Source: Pseudofrankia nepalensis (lineage in GTDB: Bacteria; Actinomycetota; Actinomycetes; Frankiales; Frankiaceae). Taken from it: a DNA stretch of 64,000 bases. Shown one piece after another: positions 27,801-36,861 of the stretch. The notes under the pieces are model-generated. The model was not told where the DNA came from, made no database searches, and saw only the letters and a list, made by a program, of their open reading frames with translations. The first letter of the stretch is position 1. The number at the start of each line of letters is the position of its first letter. The DNA lies in assembly GCF_016786305.1 (NCBI RefSeq), contig NZ_JADWYV010000001.1. The stretch is one strand, 5' to 3'. A program made the translations under genes and the position numbers.

Positions 27801-29507
27801 CGCTGCGCGGGTTGGCACCCCACCTACCCGCCGAGGTACGCGGCCCTGTCCTGGTTCAGGCGCTCGCCGCCGCAGCCGCCATCGACTCGCCGTCGGCCCT
27901 GGCGTCGGCGCTGCGCGAGTTGGCACCCCACCTACCCGCCGACCTGCTCGCCCAAGCCCTGGCCGCCGCAACCACCATCGACTCGCCGGGCGACCGGGCG
28001 TGGGCGCTGCGCAGGTTGGCACCCCACCTACCCGCCGATCTGCTCACCCAGGCGCTCGCCGCCGCGACCGCCATCGACCGGCCGGACGACCGAGCGTCGG
28101 CGCTGCGCGAGTTGGCACCCCACCTACCCACCGAGGTACGCGCCCCTGTCCTGGTTCAGGCGCTCGCCGCCGCGACCGCCATCGACCGGCCGGGCGACCG
28201 GGCGGCGGCGCTGCGCGGGTTGGCACCCCACCTACCCGCCGACCTGCTCGCCCAAGCCCTAGCCGCCGCGACCGCCATCGACTCGCCGTACGACCGGGCG
28301 TCCGCGCTGCGCGGGTTGGCACCCCACCTACCCGCGGACGCACGCGGCCCTGTCCTGGTTCAGGCGCTCGCCGCCGCAGCCGCCNNNNNNNNNNNNNNNN
28401 NNNNNNNNNNNNNNNNNNNNNNNNNNNNNNNNNNNNNNNNNNNNNNNNNNNNNNNNNNNNNNNNNNNNNNNNNNNNNNNNNNNNATCGACTCGCCGTCGG
28501 CCCTGGCGTCGGCGCTGAGCGCGTTGGCACCCCACCTGCCCGCCGACCTGCTCACCCAGGCCCTGGCCGCCGCAACCGCCATCGACTCGCCGTCGGCCCT
28601 GGCGTCGGCGCTGAGCGCGTTGGCACCCCACCTGCCCGCCGACCTGCTCACCCAGGCACTGGCCGCCGCAACCGCCATCGACCGGCCGGACGACCAGGCG
28701 TCGGCGCTGAGCGCGTTGGCACCCCACCTACCCGCGGACGCACGCGCCCCTGTCCTGGCTCAGGCCGTGGCCGCCGCGGCCGCCATCGACTCGCCGGACG
28801 ACCGGGCGTCGGCGCTGCGCGGGTTGGCACCCCACCTACCCGCCGAGGTACGCGGCCCTGTCCTGGTTCAGGCGCTCGCCGCCGCAGCCGCCATCGACTC
28901 GCCGTCGGCGCTGGCGTTGGCGCTGAGCGCGTTGGCACCGCACCTGCCCGCCGACCTGCTCACCCAGGCACTGGCCGCCGCGGCCGCCATCGACTCGCCG
29001 TACGACCGGGCGGCGGCGCTGAGCGCGTTGGCACCGCACCTGCCCGCCGACCTGCTCACCCCGGCGCTCGCCGCCGCAACCACCATCGACCGGCCGGACG
29101 ACCGGGCGTCGGCGCTGAGCGCGTTGGCACCCCACCTACCCGCCGACCTGCTCACCCCGGCGCTCGCCGCCGCAACCACCATCGACCGGCCGGACGACCG
29201 GGCGTCGGCGCTGCGCGGGTTGGCACCCCACCTACCCGCCGACCTGCTCACCCCGGCGCTCGCCGCCGCAACCACCATCGACTCGCCGGGCGATCGGGCG
29301 TCGGCGCTGAGCGCGTTGGCACCCCACCTACCCGCCGACGCACGCGGCCCCGTCCTGGCCCAGGCGCTGGAGGCTGCTTCAGTGTCAGGTAGAACGACGG
29401 TTATCTCAACGATCTCCGCCGCCCTGCGAGACCAACTCGCTACGGCCGAAGCGATCGGTGCATTGGTCGTGTCAGCGATACTTCGCATTCAACGCTGGTG
29501 GCGCTGA
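24827..29507 (+). CDS. NB-ARC STAND NTPase with long helical repeat array
   Basis: A STAND-type switch protein, broken only by the assembly gap. The frame before the gap differs from the frame after it because the gap is padded with 100 N. Residues 1-80 form a small helical domain like the effector-associated adaptor domains of conflict systems. The NB-ARC core follows: Walker A GAGGTGKST (137-145), Walker B LVVLDDVW (D216, D217), LLVTSRSARLL, a GLPL-like CAGLAVALAVAG and an MHD-like HDLLFDFA near residue 405. From about residue 595 come repeats of 32 or 36 residues ending in ALxxLAPHLPA: 18 before the gap, 9 after. A unique end (ISAALRDQLATAEAIGAL...) closes it at 29507. Such proteins oligomerise through NB-ARC when the repeat sensor binds a trigger. 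The adaptor-like N-terminus suggests that a separate effector is recruited. No signal peptide is present. Confidence 0.85.
26606..29369 (+). repeat. Tandem 96/108-bp repeats in the NB-ARC sensor
   Basis: Units encode 32 residues (DLLxQALAAAxAIDxPxDRA then ALRGLAPHLPA) or 36 residues, where DLLxQ is replaced by EVRGPVLVQ or DARGPVLVQ. DNA identity between units is very high, with changes concentrated at a few codons (for example SPYDR, RPDDR, SPSAL and SPGDR after AID). The array caused the assembly gap inside it, so the true copy number is unknown. Confidence 0.9.
28385..28484. other. Assembly gap (100 N)
   Basis: Exactly 100 N, the usual padding for a gap of unknown size. It falls inside the repeat array, where short reads cannot be placed. 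The reading frame changes across it, so the real missing length is not a number that keeps the frame with 100. Confidence 0.98.
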
Positions 29508-29583
29508 GGCAGGACCTGCTTGGACGCGACGCGCCGGCGAGCACGGCTCGCCGGGGCCGCGCGCAGCCATCGCGCGGTGCGGT

Positions 29584-29630
29584 CTTGATCTCAAAATCGA
29601 GCAATTCGGCAGGCCGCGACGTTGCGACGT
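29584..29630. repeat. Left half of a split repeat element
   Basis: CTTGATCTCAAAATCGAGCA and the following bases match the first half of an intact copy at 36715-36760. The second half of the element is found at 30334-30374, after an unrelated gene. Confidence 0.7.
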
Positions 29631-29664
29631 TGCGGCTGGCACACCGCCCGCTGGCGGGCGGGCG

Positions 29665-30180
29665 TCAGAAGGCGTGCCATGTGTGCCACTCTGACTCGGG
29701 GACGTAGTCGTCGGGGTTCATCGCCCACTCGTGGGTGAGGATGAGCAGACGGGTGAGGAGCACGTCGCCCGCCCGCTGCACGCGCATCACGAGACCAAGA
29801 TCGGGCAATGCCAGAGCGCCGTAGGCGGTAACCCTCAGATCAATCTTCCGGGCGTCGCTCTGGTCGACGAACCACTGCTCGAGTTCGGACGGCACGCGCC
29901 CGACCAGCGGGGTGCCGTCAAACGTCACCTGCGGGCCGACCAGGGCGTCGACGGCGACACCGGCCAGACCGGCGGAGCCGCTGTAGTACGTCGTCACTCC
30001 CACGTCGCGAAACATCTTGCGGGCGATGACCACGACGTCCGTCTGGAAGGGGGAAACGATGCCCAGCGCCGCTGACACCTCGCCGGAACGCATCCCGAAA
30101 CGGAGCGGCCCGACACCCGCAAGCGGAGCCAGAGCCCACTCAGCGCGTTCCTCATCCGGCTTGGCGTTCCAGCGATCCAT
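29665..30180 (-). CDS. Unrecognised 171-aa protein
   Basis: ATG 30180 is preferred to the frame's first codon (30234) because a GGTGG stretch lies just upstream and the protein then begins MDRWNAKPDEERAEWALAPL. It has a conserved-looking GVGPLRFGMRSGEVSAALG motif seen in many small actinobacterial proteins of unknown role, some beside toxin loci. No membrane segment. It is the only gene between the two halves of a split repeat element (29584-29630 and 30334-30374), which suggests it was carried in as a cassette. Confidence 0.6.
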   Translation of the reverse strand: MDRWNAKPDEERAEWALAPLAGVGPLRFGMRSGEVSAALGIVSPFQTDVVVIARKMFRDVGVTTYYSGSAGLAGVAVDALVGPQVTFDGTPLVGRVPSELEQWFVDQSDARKIDLRVTAYGALALPDLGLVMRVQRAGDVLLTRLLILTHEWAMNPDDYVPESEWHTWHAF

Positions 30181-30333
30181 GAGTACCACCCCCAGGCCGT
30201 CGGCCGCCCGGCGCGACCAGCGAAATCGTTGCATGCCGGAACGGCGAGCGATGCCCGGGCCATGCGCACCTCCCCAAGGCGCCCGCTACCTGTGGTTCCT
30301 GTCCCCGCTGTCAACCACCAGCTGGGACAGAAA

Positions 30334-30374
30334 CGTCAAGCATCACCTGGGACTCGACAGCGGCGTTGCGGCGC
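30334..30374. repeat. Right half of a split repeat element
   Basis: CGTCAAGCATCACCTGGGAC followed by T-GACA-CGGCGTTGCGGCGC matches the second half of the intact copy at 36757-36795. Together with 29584-29630 it brackets one gene. Confidence 0.7.
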
Positions 30375-30503
30375 GGTCCTGGTGCTGGGGCCTGTTACGG
30401 CCTTCGGTCGTGGTGGTCGCTCGCGTCGGCGGTGGCGGTGTGTGATCCGCTCGGCGAGCGCTTGAAGTCTGGATCTTGCGGGTGGGCGGTGGGCTAGCCT
30501 GCC

Positions 30504-31257
30504 GTCCATGGGCGGGACGGTACGGGGCGGCGGCATGCTGTCATCTCGGGGATTCTGGGCCGCGTTGGCAGGCTCGATCCTGGTCGTGCCTGCGAGCGGG
30601 TCGGGTTGGACCCCGCGGGCGCGGCGCTAGTCCGGTTAGGCGAGAACGCGCTGTTCCGGCTGCGTGACGTCGGCGTCGTGGTGCGGGTGGCCCGGTCGAT
30701 GAGCCGCTGGGACGACGCGATGAAGGAAGCCGGTGTCTCCCGGTGGTTGGCCGAGGTGGGCTATCCGGCGGCGCGCCTGGCCGATGTGCCGCAGCCTCAG
30801 GAGGTCGACGGGCACCCGGTCACGTTCTGGCGGCAGATCATCGGTCGCGACGGGGTGGAGGACGACGCGTCTCGACTTTGCCCTGGCGCTTGGGCCCATC
30901 CACGGTGATGCCCATGTGGCCAACCTGATGGTCGCGGAGGGCGGCCCGGTCCTGATCGACTTCGAGCGGTTCGGGTGGGGTCAGCCTGAGTGGGACCTGG
31001 CGATGACGGCGACGGAGTACCGGACGGCTGGGTGGTGGACCGACGCGCAGTACCGGGCGTTCGTGGACGCCTACGGGTTCGACGTGACGGACTGGTCCGG
31101 CTTCGAGGTGCTGCGCCGCGTGCACGAGATCAGGATGACTACGTGGATCATGCAGAACGTTCACCTGCCCAGCGAGATCGCGGCCGAGTACGAACGCAGG
31201 ATGATCACGCTACGTACTGGTGTTGGAGGCATTGGAGGCCGTTCTAGACCGTGTGGA
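30504..31257 (+). pseudogene. APH-family kinase gene, internal deletion and frameshift
   Basis: The N-lobe (LDPAGAALVRLGENALFRLR ... HPVTFWRQIIGRDG) is in one frame up to about 30870. The C-lobe then continues in another frame with the catalytic loop HGDAHVANLM, the metal site VLIDFERFGWGQPEWDLA and the tail NVHLPSEIAAEYERRMITLR. The roughly 70-100 residues that normally separate the lobes are missing. Intact members are aminoglycoside/choline-kinase-like phosphotransferases of about 270-290 residues. The upstream start is not clear; the frame is open from about 30504. Confidence 0.75.
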
Positions 31258-31690
31258 TCGCTAGAGTAGGGCCGTAGTCGTTGGTGCCGTCGTCGAACTC
31301 GACGGCAAACACCCGCTCGGGAAACTGCGAACGCGCCGAGCACTTCCAGGAAGTCGCCATCCGGCGCGCGAGATCGACCAGCGCCTCGTCCTCGTCCTCG
31401 GACTGAGATTTGAAGAATTCCCACAGATGGATGTGGTTCACCATGGTCTCAACCGCCTGGACATCGCCCCGGAAGTGGTCGATCCACGTATCGACTCCGC
31501 TTGCGTCTAAGGCATCGAAGACGAAGCGTAGGAGTATGCAGCCTCGGTACTCGATGAATTCTGGAGACATCAGCGTGGCGACAGCGCAGGCCTCGGCAAT
31601 CGACACATTCGACAGGGTGAACGTCCGTAGGTCGAAGGTGCCGACCTCGGCAACCCAGGCCTTGGCCTGCGGGAGGTCAGTCAACTGCAT
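31244..31690 (-). CDS. Unrecognised 148-aa protein
   Basis: ATG 31690 gives MQLTDLPQAKAWVAEVGTFD; the frame is open further upstream (31837) but without protein-like sequence. The protein is acidic, with YRGCILLRFVFDALDASGVD and an FDDGTNDYGPTLAIHTV end. There is no membrane segment or known motif. It is convergent with the APH remnant and overlaps its tail by a few bases. Size and setting are those of small immunity-type proteins, but I cannot place it in a family. Confidence 0.5.
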   Translation of the reverse strand: MQLTDLPQAKAWVAEVGTFDLRTFTLSNVSIAEACAVATLMSPEFIEYRGCILLRFVFDALDASGVDTWIDHFRGDVQAVETMVNHIHLWEFFKSQSEDEDEALVDLARRMATSWKCSARSQFPERVFAVEFDDGTNDYGPTLAIHTV

Positions 31691-31868
31691 GCCAGGAGAC
31701 TGTACGCTACATTGGTGAGGCTTCGCTACAGAAGGGTGTCCCGCTAGGCAAGATCTACCGTGGGGATGGCCTGACGGTCGCACTACGCTAGGACGGCAGT
31801 TGCTGGACGCTTCTTGAAGATGTTGATAGTCGCCCAAATAAGGTGATCAACAAGAGTAGGCTTCGCCG

Positions 31869-32429
31869 ATGAAAACTGACAGAACGAATCTGGATGAGAT
31901 CCTTCTGCTGCTGCGCACCAAGCACTTCAGCAACCTCCTGGTCCCTGGGTACTTTATGAAGGCGGATCCCGCGCGCATTGAGGCGGACCCTGTGCGGCGC
32001 TTCAATCTACTTCCAGACGAGGTCTACCTTGAGGCGGGGGCGGGAGGTCCCTACCTTCGACTCACCGCCGTGAATCAAGGTGATCAACTCGCCATGAGGG
32101 TTGTGGGCAAGATCACGCATGATCCGGGTTTGCCCGACGACGAAGAGGCGGAAGCCGGTGTGGCGAGCCTCTCGGAAATCTACTTCGGCGAGGCGGACGA
32201 TCTTCCATGCCTGTCTCTCCGCTGCCTACTTGATGACGGATCATCCCTTGAATCTGGCATCGTTAAATTTGCCGAGTTCACCTTCGCGGGCGATCAGCAC
32301 GTGTCTTTTGATCCACTCTGGACCTTTGGAATCAGAATAGGCCAACCCAATACGGAGCCCCGCTTTCGGGCGAATCATCCTGGTGTATTTGGATTTAAGG
32401 AGGAGTATTTTTGGAGTGCCGATGACTAA
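31869..32429 (+). CDS. Unrecognised 186-aa protein, lower GC
   Basis: Starts MKTDRTNLDEILLLLRTKHF and ends at 32429. Its base composition is visibly poorer in GC than most of the window, including A/T at many third positions, a sign of recent transfer. It is hydrophilic and acidic, without signal peptide or membrane segments. There is a conserved-looking FGEADDLPCLSLRCLLDDGS segment. It may be an immunity-type cassette gene; I know no family for it. Confidence 0.6.
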   Translation: MKTDRTNLDEILLLLRTKHFSNLLVPGYFMKADPARIEADPVRRFNLLPDEVYLEAGAGGPYLRLTAVNQGDQLAMRVVGKITHDPGLPDDEEAEAGVASLSEIYFGEADDLPCLSLRCLLDDGSSLESGIVKFAEFTFAGDQHVSFDPLWTFGIRIGQPNTEPRFRANHPGVFGFKEEYFWSADD

Positions 32430-32484
32430 ACGGTATCTTGACAACGCCTGGTCGCACCCCTTAATGGCGGAGAAACTCACGAGT

Positions 32485-33110
32485 TTAGGGACGCCCGGCT
32501 GGGATGTTGGCGGATGGGTAGTGCTCTCGTAGCCTTGCGGCGAACGCGGCGGCCTGCTGCTCGCTGGGGTGGCGGGTCCTCAGGGTGCGGTGGAAGTCGT
32601 TCAGGTAGCGGACGCACCGAGTGGACTTCAGCGGTGTGCCGATGTCCAGTGTCTCCGTCGCGAGGGTGACCGCCTCGTCCAGCTGGCCGCCGTTGAGTGC
32701 TCCGGCAGCGTTGACCATGCCGATAAACGCCCAGGTGCGGGGTGGGTGTTCCGCGGGTGCAGGGCCTTCGTGCCGAACGCGCGGGTCTCGGCGGAGTGGC
32801 CGAGGTCGCGGTAGCAGTGGGCGGCTTCGCCGGCGAGTTCCTCGGCGTTGAAGAACGCGATCCACGGTGGGGCGCGGTCGGGGTCCCGGCGCCCGAAGAG
32901 CTGTTCGGCCTGGTGGATGGTCCGGGAGCACTCTTTGGCTTCGCCGAGGTTGGCCAGGGCGCGGGCCTGCATCGCCAGCGAGAGGGACGCCACGGTCATG
33001 CTCGGCTGGGTGCGGGTGACCGAGGCTGAGGCGCGAACCAGTTGCAGGCCTCGCCGTAGCGGCCGAGGTAGTTGGCCTGGTGGCTGAGGCTGGCCAGCAT
33101 CCATCCTCCA
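32485..33110 (-). pseudogene. Remnant of XRE/TPR regulator (C-terminal part)
   Basis: Three frames together give the C-terminal TPR region of actinobacterial regulators: MLASLSHQANYLGRYGEACN, then TVASLSLAMQARALANLGEA and PPWIAFFNAEELAGEAAHCY, then GALNGGQLDEAVTLATETLD and STRCVRYLNDFHRTL. At least two frameshifts separate them, and the N-terminal helix-turn-helix half is absent. The gene is dead. Confidence 0.7.
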
Positions 33111-33210
33111 CCCACGGGTCCGGAGTCGGAAAGGAGTCCGTGGGACAGAACGAACCCGCTGCCGCGCTCCTGGACGACCCCAGGGGACTGACGACCGCCA
33201 CGGGCACTCA

Positions 33211-33753
33211 TCAGAGATCAGGAAGCGACCGGGAGATCCCTGGGTAGTACCCCTCTTCAAGCCGGAACAGGTACCTCCGGAGGTCCACGGCCAGCCCGCT
33301 GGATATGTATGCGGAGAAGTCCCGCAGTCCCTCAGCGGCTTCCTGCTCCGCTGGGATGTCGCTGGACGACCACTCGGGCAGCAGCACTGCCAGATACTCC
33401 ATCACCCGTGCACGGTCATGCCACCATTCGCGAACGGCCCCAGGTGTCCACCAACTGTCGCCGTCGCAGGCGTAGCCACAGAAAGGATCTTCCTGCGCTG
33501 CCACCACCAGGCTCTGGACCTCGGTAGCAGTCGCCGGCTGGCGATACACGTACTCACCGAGATACTCGCCGCCATAGAGCACATGACGCGGCGCGTGCAG
33601 GCGGCCTGTCCAGCAGTTGTCCGCCATGCCGGTGTAGAAGGGGCCAGGAACGTTCAACCAGAGCCGGTCCGCCCAACGCCCGCCGAAGGATGCCTCGAGC
33701 TCACCGTCTGGGAGTGCTGCGATCGGATCCCAGAACAGCTTTTCGTCGGTCAC
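33211..33753 (-). CDS. Conserved actinobacterial protein of unknown function
   Basis: About 180 residues from GTG 33753 (VTDEKLFWDPIAALPDGELE). It contains ASFGGRWADRLWLNVPGPFY, CWTGRLHAPRHVLYGGEYLG, DPFCGYACDGDSWWTP and a C-terminal RRYLFRLEEGYYP. I recall similar proteins in Streptomyces and relatives, sometimes labelled ferredoxin without a cluster motif, but no activity is established. The two Cys in FCGYACDG are not a known metal motif. No membrane segment. It overlaps nothing and sits between two gene remnants. Confidence 0.6.
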   Translation of the reverse strand: MTDEKLFWDPIAALPDGELEASFGGRWADRLWLNVPGPFYTGMADNCWTGRLHAPRHVLYGGEYLGEYVYRQPATATEVQSLVVAAQEDPFCGYACDGDSWWTPGAVREWWHDRARVMEYLAVLLPEWSSSDIPAEQEAAEGLRDFSAYISSGLAVDLRRYLFRLEEGYYPGISRSLPDL

Positions 33754-33918
33754 GTGCGCAGGATAGACCCGACAGGACCGAGTGCGCGGGAAACGATCTC
33801 CCAGCTCGGACCGTCCCACTGGCCAGCGACTTCCATCCGTGGCCGCCGCAGACACGGCCATGAGACAACGTGCCTCACATGACAGACACAGCCATCAGCC
33901 ATCCGCTGGCAAGTTGAC

Positions 33919-34437
33919 TTGAGACTTCGTGCCTGGTCGCGGCTGTCGCGGCTCAGGGCTTCGGTTCGGCAAGCGGGTGACCTCGTGTCGTTGCGTGCTG
34001 TGAACTGGGGGTTCGCTCGTCTGACGTACGAACTCCGGAAGAAGTACGCCGATCTGTCGTTCGTGCTGCCGGCCGGGCCGGTGCATGGGGATGCGAACGT
34101 GGGCAACGTGCTGCGCGACGAGTCAGGGCGGGCGGTGCTGATCGACCTGGACGGCTTCGCGCACGGGCCGCGGGAATGGGACCTGCTCCTGACCGCGATG
34201 TACGCGGACTCCTACGGGTGGCACAGCGCCGAGGAGTACCGCGCGTTCGTCGACGGCTACGGCTTCGACGTCATGACCTGGGAGGGGTACCCGGTGCTGC
34301 GGGACATCCGGGAGACGATGATGGTGATCTGGGTCGGACAGAACGTCGGCGCGGAACCACGGGCGGCGGCGGAGTTCGGCAAGCGCATCGCGGCGCTGCG
34401 CTCGGGTGCTAGTCGCCGTGACTGGGCGCCGCTGTAG
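33919..34437 (+). pseudogene. 5'-truncated APH-family kinase
   Basis: Only the C-terminal lobe of an aminoglycoside-phosphotransferase-like kinase is present: catalytic loop HGDANVGNVL, metal site VLIDLDGFAHGPREWDLLL and the tail NVGAEPRAAAEFGKRIAALR. The N-lobe with the ATP-binding Lys is missing, so the reading frame cannot make an active kinase. It is not the missing middle of the remnant at 30504-31257, as both retain their own C-lobe and differ in sequence. Confidence 0.7.
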
Positions 34438-34463
34438 AGCAGAGTCACGGCAGGTGGATCGAG

Positions 34464-34802
34464 ATGGCAGACATGACGCCGCTGCACCTGGCGGTCGAGT
34501 TGGAGGACCTCCCCAGACTCCGGGATCTCCTGGACGCTGGCGGGGACATCCACGACGAGGATGACTACGGGTTCACGCTGCTGCATCACGCGATCGATGT
34601 CGAGATCGACGGCCACACGCAGACCGGGGAACCGCTCGAGGTGAGTACCACGGCGTATCTGCTTGCCCGGGGCGCGGACCCGCTACGACGGCCCGAAGGC
34701 GGCAGAGGGGTAACAGCCGAGCACATGGCGTTTGTGTGCGGCCACTGGCTGGCGACTGCTCTCTTCGAGGTATGGCGGGAAACCCACCCCGACAGGACGT
34801 GA
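34464..34802 (+). CDS. Small ankyrin-repeat protein
   Basis: 112 residues from ATG 34464. Two to three ankyrin units are visible: TPLHLAVELEDLPRLRDLLD with GGDIHDEDDYGFTLLHHAID, and TTAYLLARGADPLRRPEGGR with TAEHMAFVCGHWLA. Ankyrin units bind proteins. Small bacterial ankyrin proteins often serve as immunity partners to toxins, or as orphan cassettes in such islands. It follows the APH remnant by 26 bases and precedes an unknown gene by 35 bases. Confidence 0.75.
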   Translation: MADMTPLHLAVELEDLPRLRDLLDAGGDIHDEDDYGFTLLHHAIDVEIDGHTQTGEPLEVSTTAYLLARGADPLRRPEGGRGVTAEHMAFVCGHWLATALFEVWRETHPDRT

Positions 34803-34837
34803 CGCCCAGATGTGGTAGCGTCAGGTTAGGGGCTAAG

Positions 34838-35263
34838 ATGACCAACTGGAATCCGGTGGTGTACCGAAGTGACGGGGCATGGATCGGGATGATGCCCGAC
34901 GGCCTGATCGGGGTCGGAGTGGAGTCGGAGGGGCGGGCTTCCCTTGCTGGCTCGGGGTTCGTTCCCATGTGGCCCTACCTGAAGCGTGATCTTTCCGGAG
35001 TCTTGGCTGAATTTTCCAACTCCTGGCCGGAACTCGACCAGGGAGGAATTTCGACTCCCGAAAGACTCATTGAGTTGACGGTCGAGTCTGCGTGGAGGTC
35101 TGGTCGTTCGTACTGGATGCAGCTAGCCGCTCCATGGGCAATTGAAATGTCCCATCGAGAAGGTTTCGATCGAGAAGTCGTTCTAGAACTTCTCCTTGAA
35201 ATGGCGGTCTCTGCGATTCTTTCGCCGGCCGTGCGAGATGGGGCGAGGCGTGCTGATGGATAA
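34838..35263 (+). CDS. Unrecognised 141-aa protein, lower GC
   Basis: ATG 34838 follows an AGGGG ribosome binding site. The protein begins MTNWNPVVYRSDGAWIGMMP and contains YLKRDLSGVLAEFSNSWPEL and a helical C-terminus (VVLELLLEMAVSAILSP). Codon use is less GC-rich than the neighbours, as in the genes at 31869 and 35997. No family recognised; a small cassette protein. Confidence 0.55.
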   Translation: MTNWNPVVYRSDGAWIGMMPDGLIGVGVESEGRASLAGSGFVPMWPYLKRDLSGVLAEFSNSWPELDQGGISTPERLIELTVESAWRSGRSYWMQLAAPWAIEMSHREGFDREVVLELLLEMAVSAILSPAVRDGARRADG

Positions 35264-35319
35264 GTTCGGCACGTGGAAACCTCACTCGGGTTCACCTTGG
35301 AAAGATGGATCCAGGGCGG

Positions 35320-35526
35320 CTATCTATATAGCGGAGGCCGGTTGCCACAAGCGGTGGGCGGCAGCTTGCTCGACGAACCGACGGGCCACCGAGGCAGCAC
35401 ATTCGCCAGCCGGCCCAGGCCGCAGCGGGCAGCCAGCGCCATCACCGGCACCAGCCCACCCATCGCGGTCAGGTTCGAATCATCGAACCCGAGACAGATC
35501 TTCGACGGGGCGTACAACAATCGCAT
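35320..35526 (-). pseudogene. IS1380-family transposase, N-terminal fragment
   Basis: The fragment begins MRLLYAPSKICLGFDDSNLT and contains GGLVPVMALAARCGLGRLAN, matching the start of IS1380-type transposases (FDDPNL followed by a helix-turn-helix-like region). Only about 45 residues are clearly homologous; the DDE part is absent. Confidence 0.65.
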
Positions 35527-35530
35527 CTCG

Positions 35531-35599
35531 TAGATGCCCTCTTGGTCGGAAACGATGGGTACTCCAGCAAGACGATCATCCCAGGTCAGAGGGCATCTA
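35531..35599. promoter_or_regulatory. 12-bp inverted repeat ahead of IS1380 fragment
   Basis: TAGATGCCCTCT (35531-35542) and AGAGGGCATCTA (35588-35599) are perfect inverted copies with a 45-base loop. They lie just upstream of the transposase fragment start and may be the IS leader or end structure. Confidence 0.5.
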
Positions 35600-35990
35600 C
35601 ACGTTCAGGACACCCCATACCGGTGGTGGATCGAGGCTCAGGCTGAGTCACCCACGGAATCGGCCTCAGGCGGCTCGCCGCACACCGGACAGTCGAACTC
35701 ATCGGCCAAGTCCGCAACGACCGGGTGACCGTAAAAGCCGCAGGGGCGCCTGCCCCCATCCGCCGCACCCTCCACAGGCTGACACGCTGGCGAACGCGAG
35801 AGTTGTGGTGATGCCGAAGACGAGTGGAGGTCATAACTGGGCGTGGTGACCTACCACGGTCAGCAGCCTGGGGCTCGGCCGTCGGCCGGGCTTCGAAGTC
35901 GATATCGTGCGTCCGAAGGGGAACGTAAAGGGTGCAGGGAATTTCTACGGTAAACTCATGGACATGGCGGGGTGTGACTGAGGGGGGCGT
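35600..35990. other. Probable IS debris, no supported gene
   Basis: High-GC stretch. A short plus-strand frame (about 35690-35810, TVELIGQVRNDRVTVKAAGA then HRLTRWRTREL) looks protein-like, as if it were the end of a lost gene, but I cannot name it. AT-rich sequence with possible promoter elements precedes the gene at 35997. Confidence 0.35.
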
Positions 35991-35996
35991 GGAGGT

Positions 35997-36488
35997 ATGG
36001 CGCTGAACGTCGAGCTACTTGCGCGCGCATTGGAAGGCTGTGGCCTGCGGTTTCTGGGCTTCAGGTATTTGACTGGAATTCCTCCTTTTGCGGCCGGCAT
36101 GGTGACATCGTGCCATCCCGACGAGGGTCGACGGGATCGAACTGTCAGGCTGGACGACCCGGACCTGGTCTCGAAAGCGAACGCTGACTGGTACGCGCTG
36201 GCAACGGAGTTCGGTTTGTTTTCGGCCGAGCGCCAGTTCTTGCTGGGGATCAGCGTGCCTATCGGTTCGGGCGGAGGGAAGACTGTATCGCATGACGAGG
36301 AGGTCGAGGCAGTATGGGGCTTGGTCGAGTTGCTTGATGATTGGGACATCATGGGGAAAGGAGCTGCCGCTGGGATTACCGGCGGGCCCTACGGTCGCCC
36401 TGCTTTCGTGATGTCAGCCGTGGATGGCTCGGTATTTGTGCAAGGAACAGTTTGGCAGGATTGCATCGGAACCCGCCGTCCTCCCTAA
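35997..36488 (+). CDS. Unrecognised 163-aa protein, lower GC
   Basis: ATG 35997; a purine-rich AGGGGGG lies about 12 bases upstream and GGAGGT touches the start. The protein begins MALNVELLARALEGCGLRFL and contains ETRYL-like FRYLTGIPPFAAGMV and VEAVWGLVELLDDWDIMGKG. Third positions are less GC-rich than in the core genes. No signal, membrane segment or known motif. It resembles other small immunity-sized genes in this island in length and composition only. Confidence 0.6.
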   Translation: MALNVELLARALEGCGLRFLGFRYLTGIPPFAAGMVTSCHPDEGRRDRTVRLDDPDLVSKANADWYALATEFGLFSAERQFLLGISVPIGSGGGKTVSHDEEVEAVWGLVELLDDWDIMGKGAAAGITGGPYGRPAFVMSAVDGSVFVQGTVWQDCIGTRRPP

Positions 36489-36714
36489 TCCCCATAAGGT
36501 GCAGTCTCTTCGGAACATTGTCCGAAAGAATGCGGGAAGTCCATATCGCACGGCTGCGGAGAAAGATGATGCACTGTCATGGCTGGCTCGAGGAAATGAC
36601 GACCTTCCCCCGTAAGCCGGAATAGCCCTTTGTAATCGCGGTAGGCAGTTTGAGCGACGAATTAATTCGTGCGTCGGGAGAACTCTCCAGATGCGTCTGG
36701 TGCCTCTCGGTCGC

Positions 36715-36795
36715 CTTGATCTCAATCGAGCAATTCGGCAGGCTGCGGCGTCGCGGCGTCAAGCATCACCTGGGACTAGACACGGCGTTGCGGCG
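36715..36795. repeat. Intact copy of the split repeat element
   Basis: About 80 bases (CTTGATCTCAATCGAGCAAT ... CGTCAAGCATCACCTGGGAC ... CGGCGTTGCGGCGC). Its two halves occur separately at 29584-29630 and 30334-30374, on either side of a gene. The stretch 36489-36714 before it holds no supported gene. Confidence 0.7.
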
Positions 36796-36861
36796 CTGTC
36801 CGAACCTGGGCGCCGAGCTGCTCTTTGGAGTGGTGAGGTGGCGGCGTGCGGGTGCGGGTGG

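Noticed and set aside
26606..29369. CRISPR array
   Set aside because: Repeats are 96/108 bp, contiguous and coding, with no unique spacers; no cas genes are present anywhere in the window.
26462..29507. Several long repetitive frames on both strands across the NB-ARC repeats
   Set aside because: They are the other frames of the same coding repeats (GVGAERVGTPP and similar) and carry no start signals or domains.
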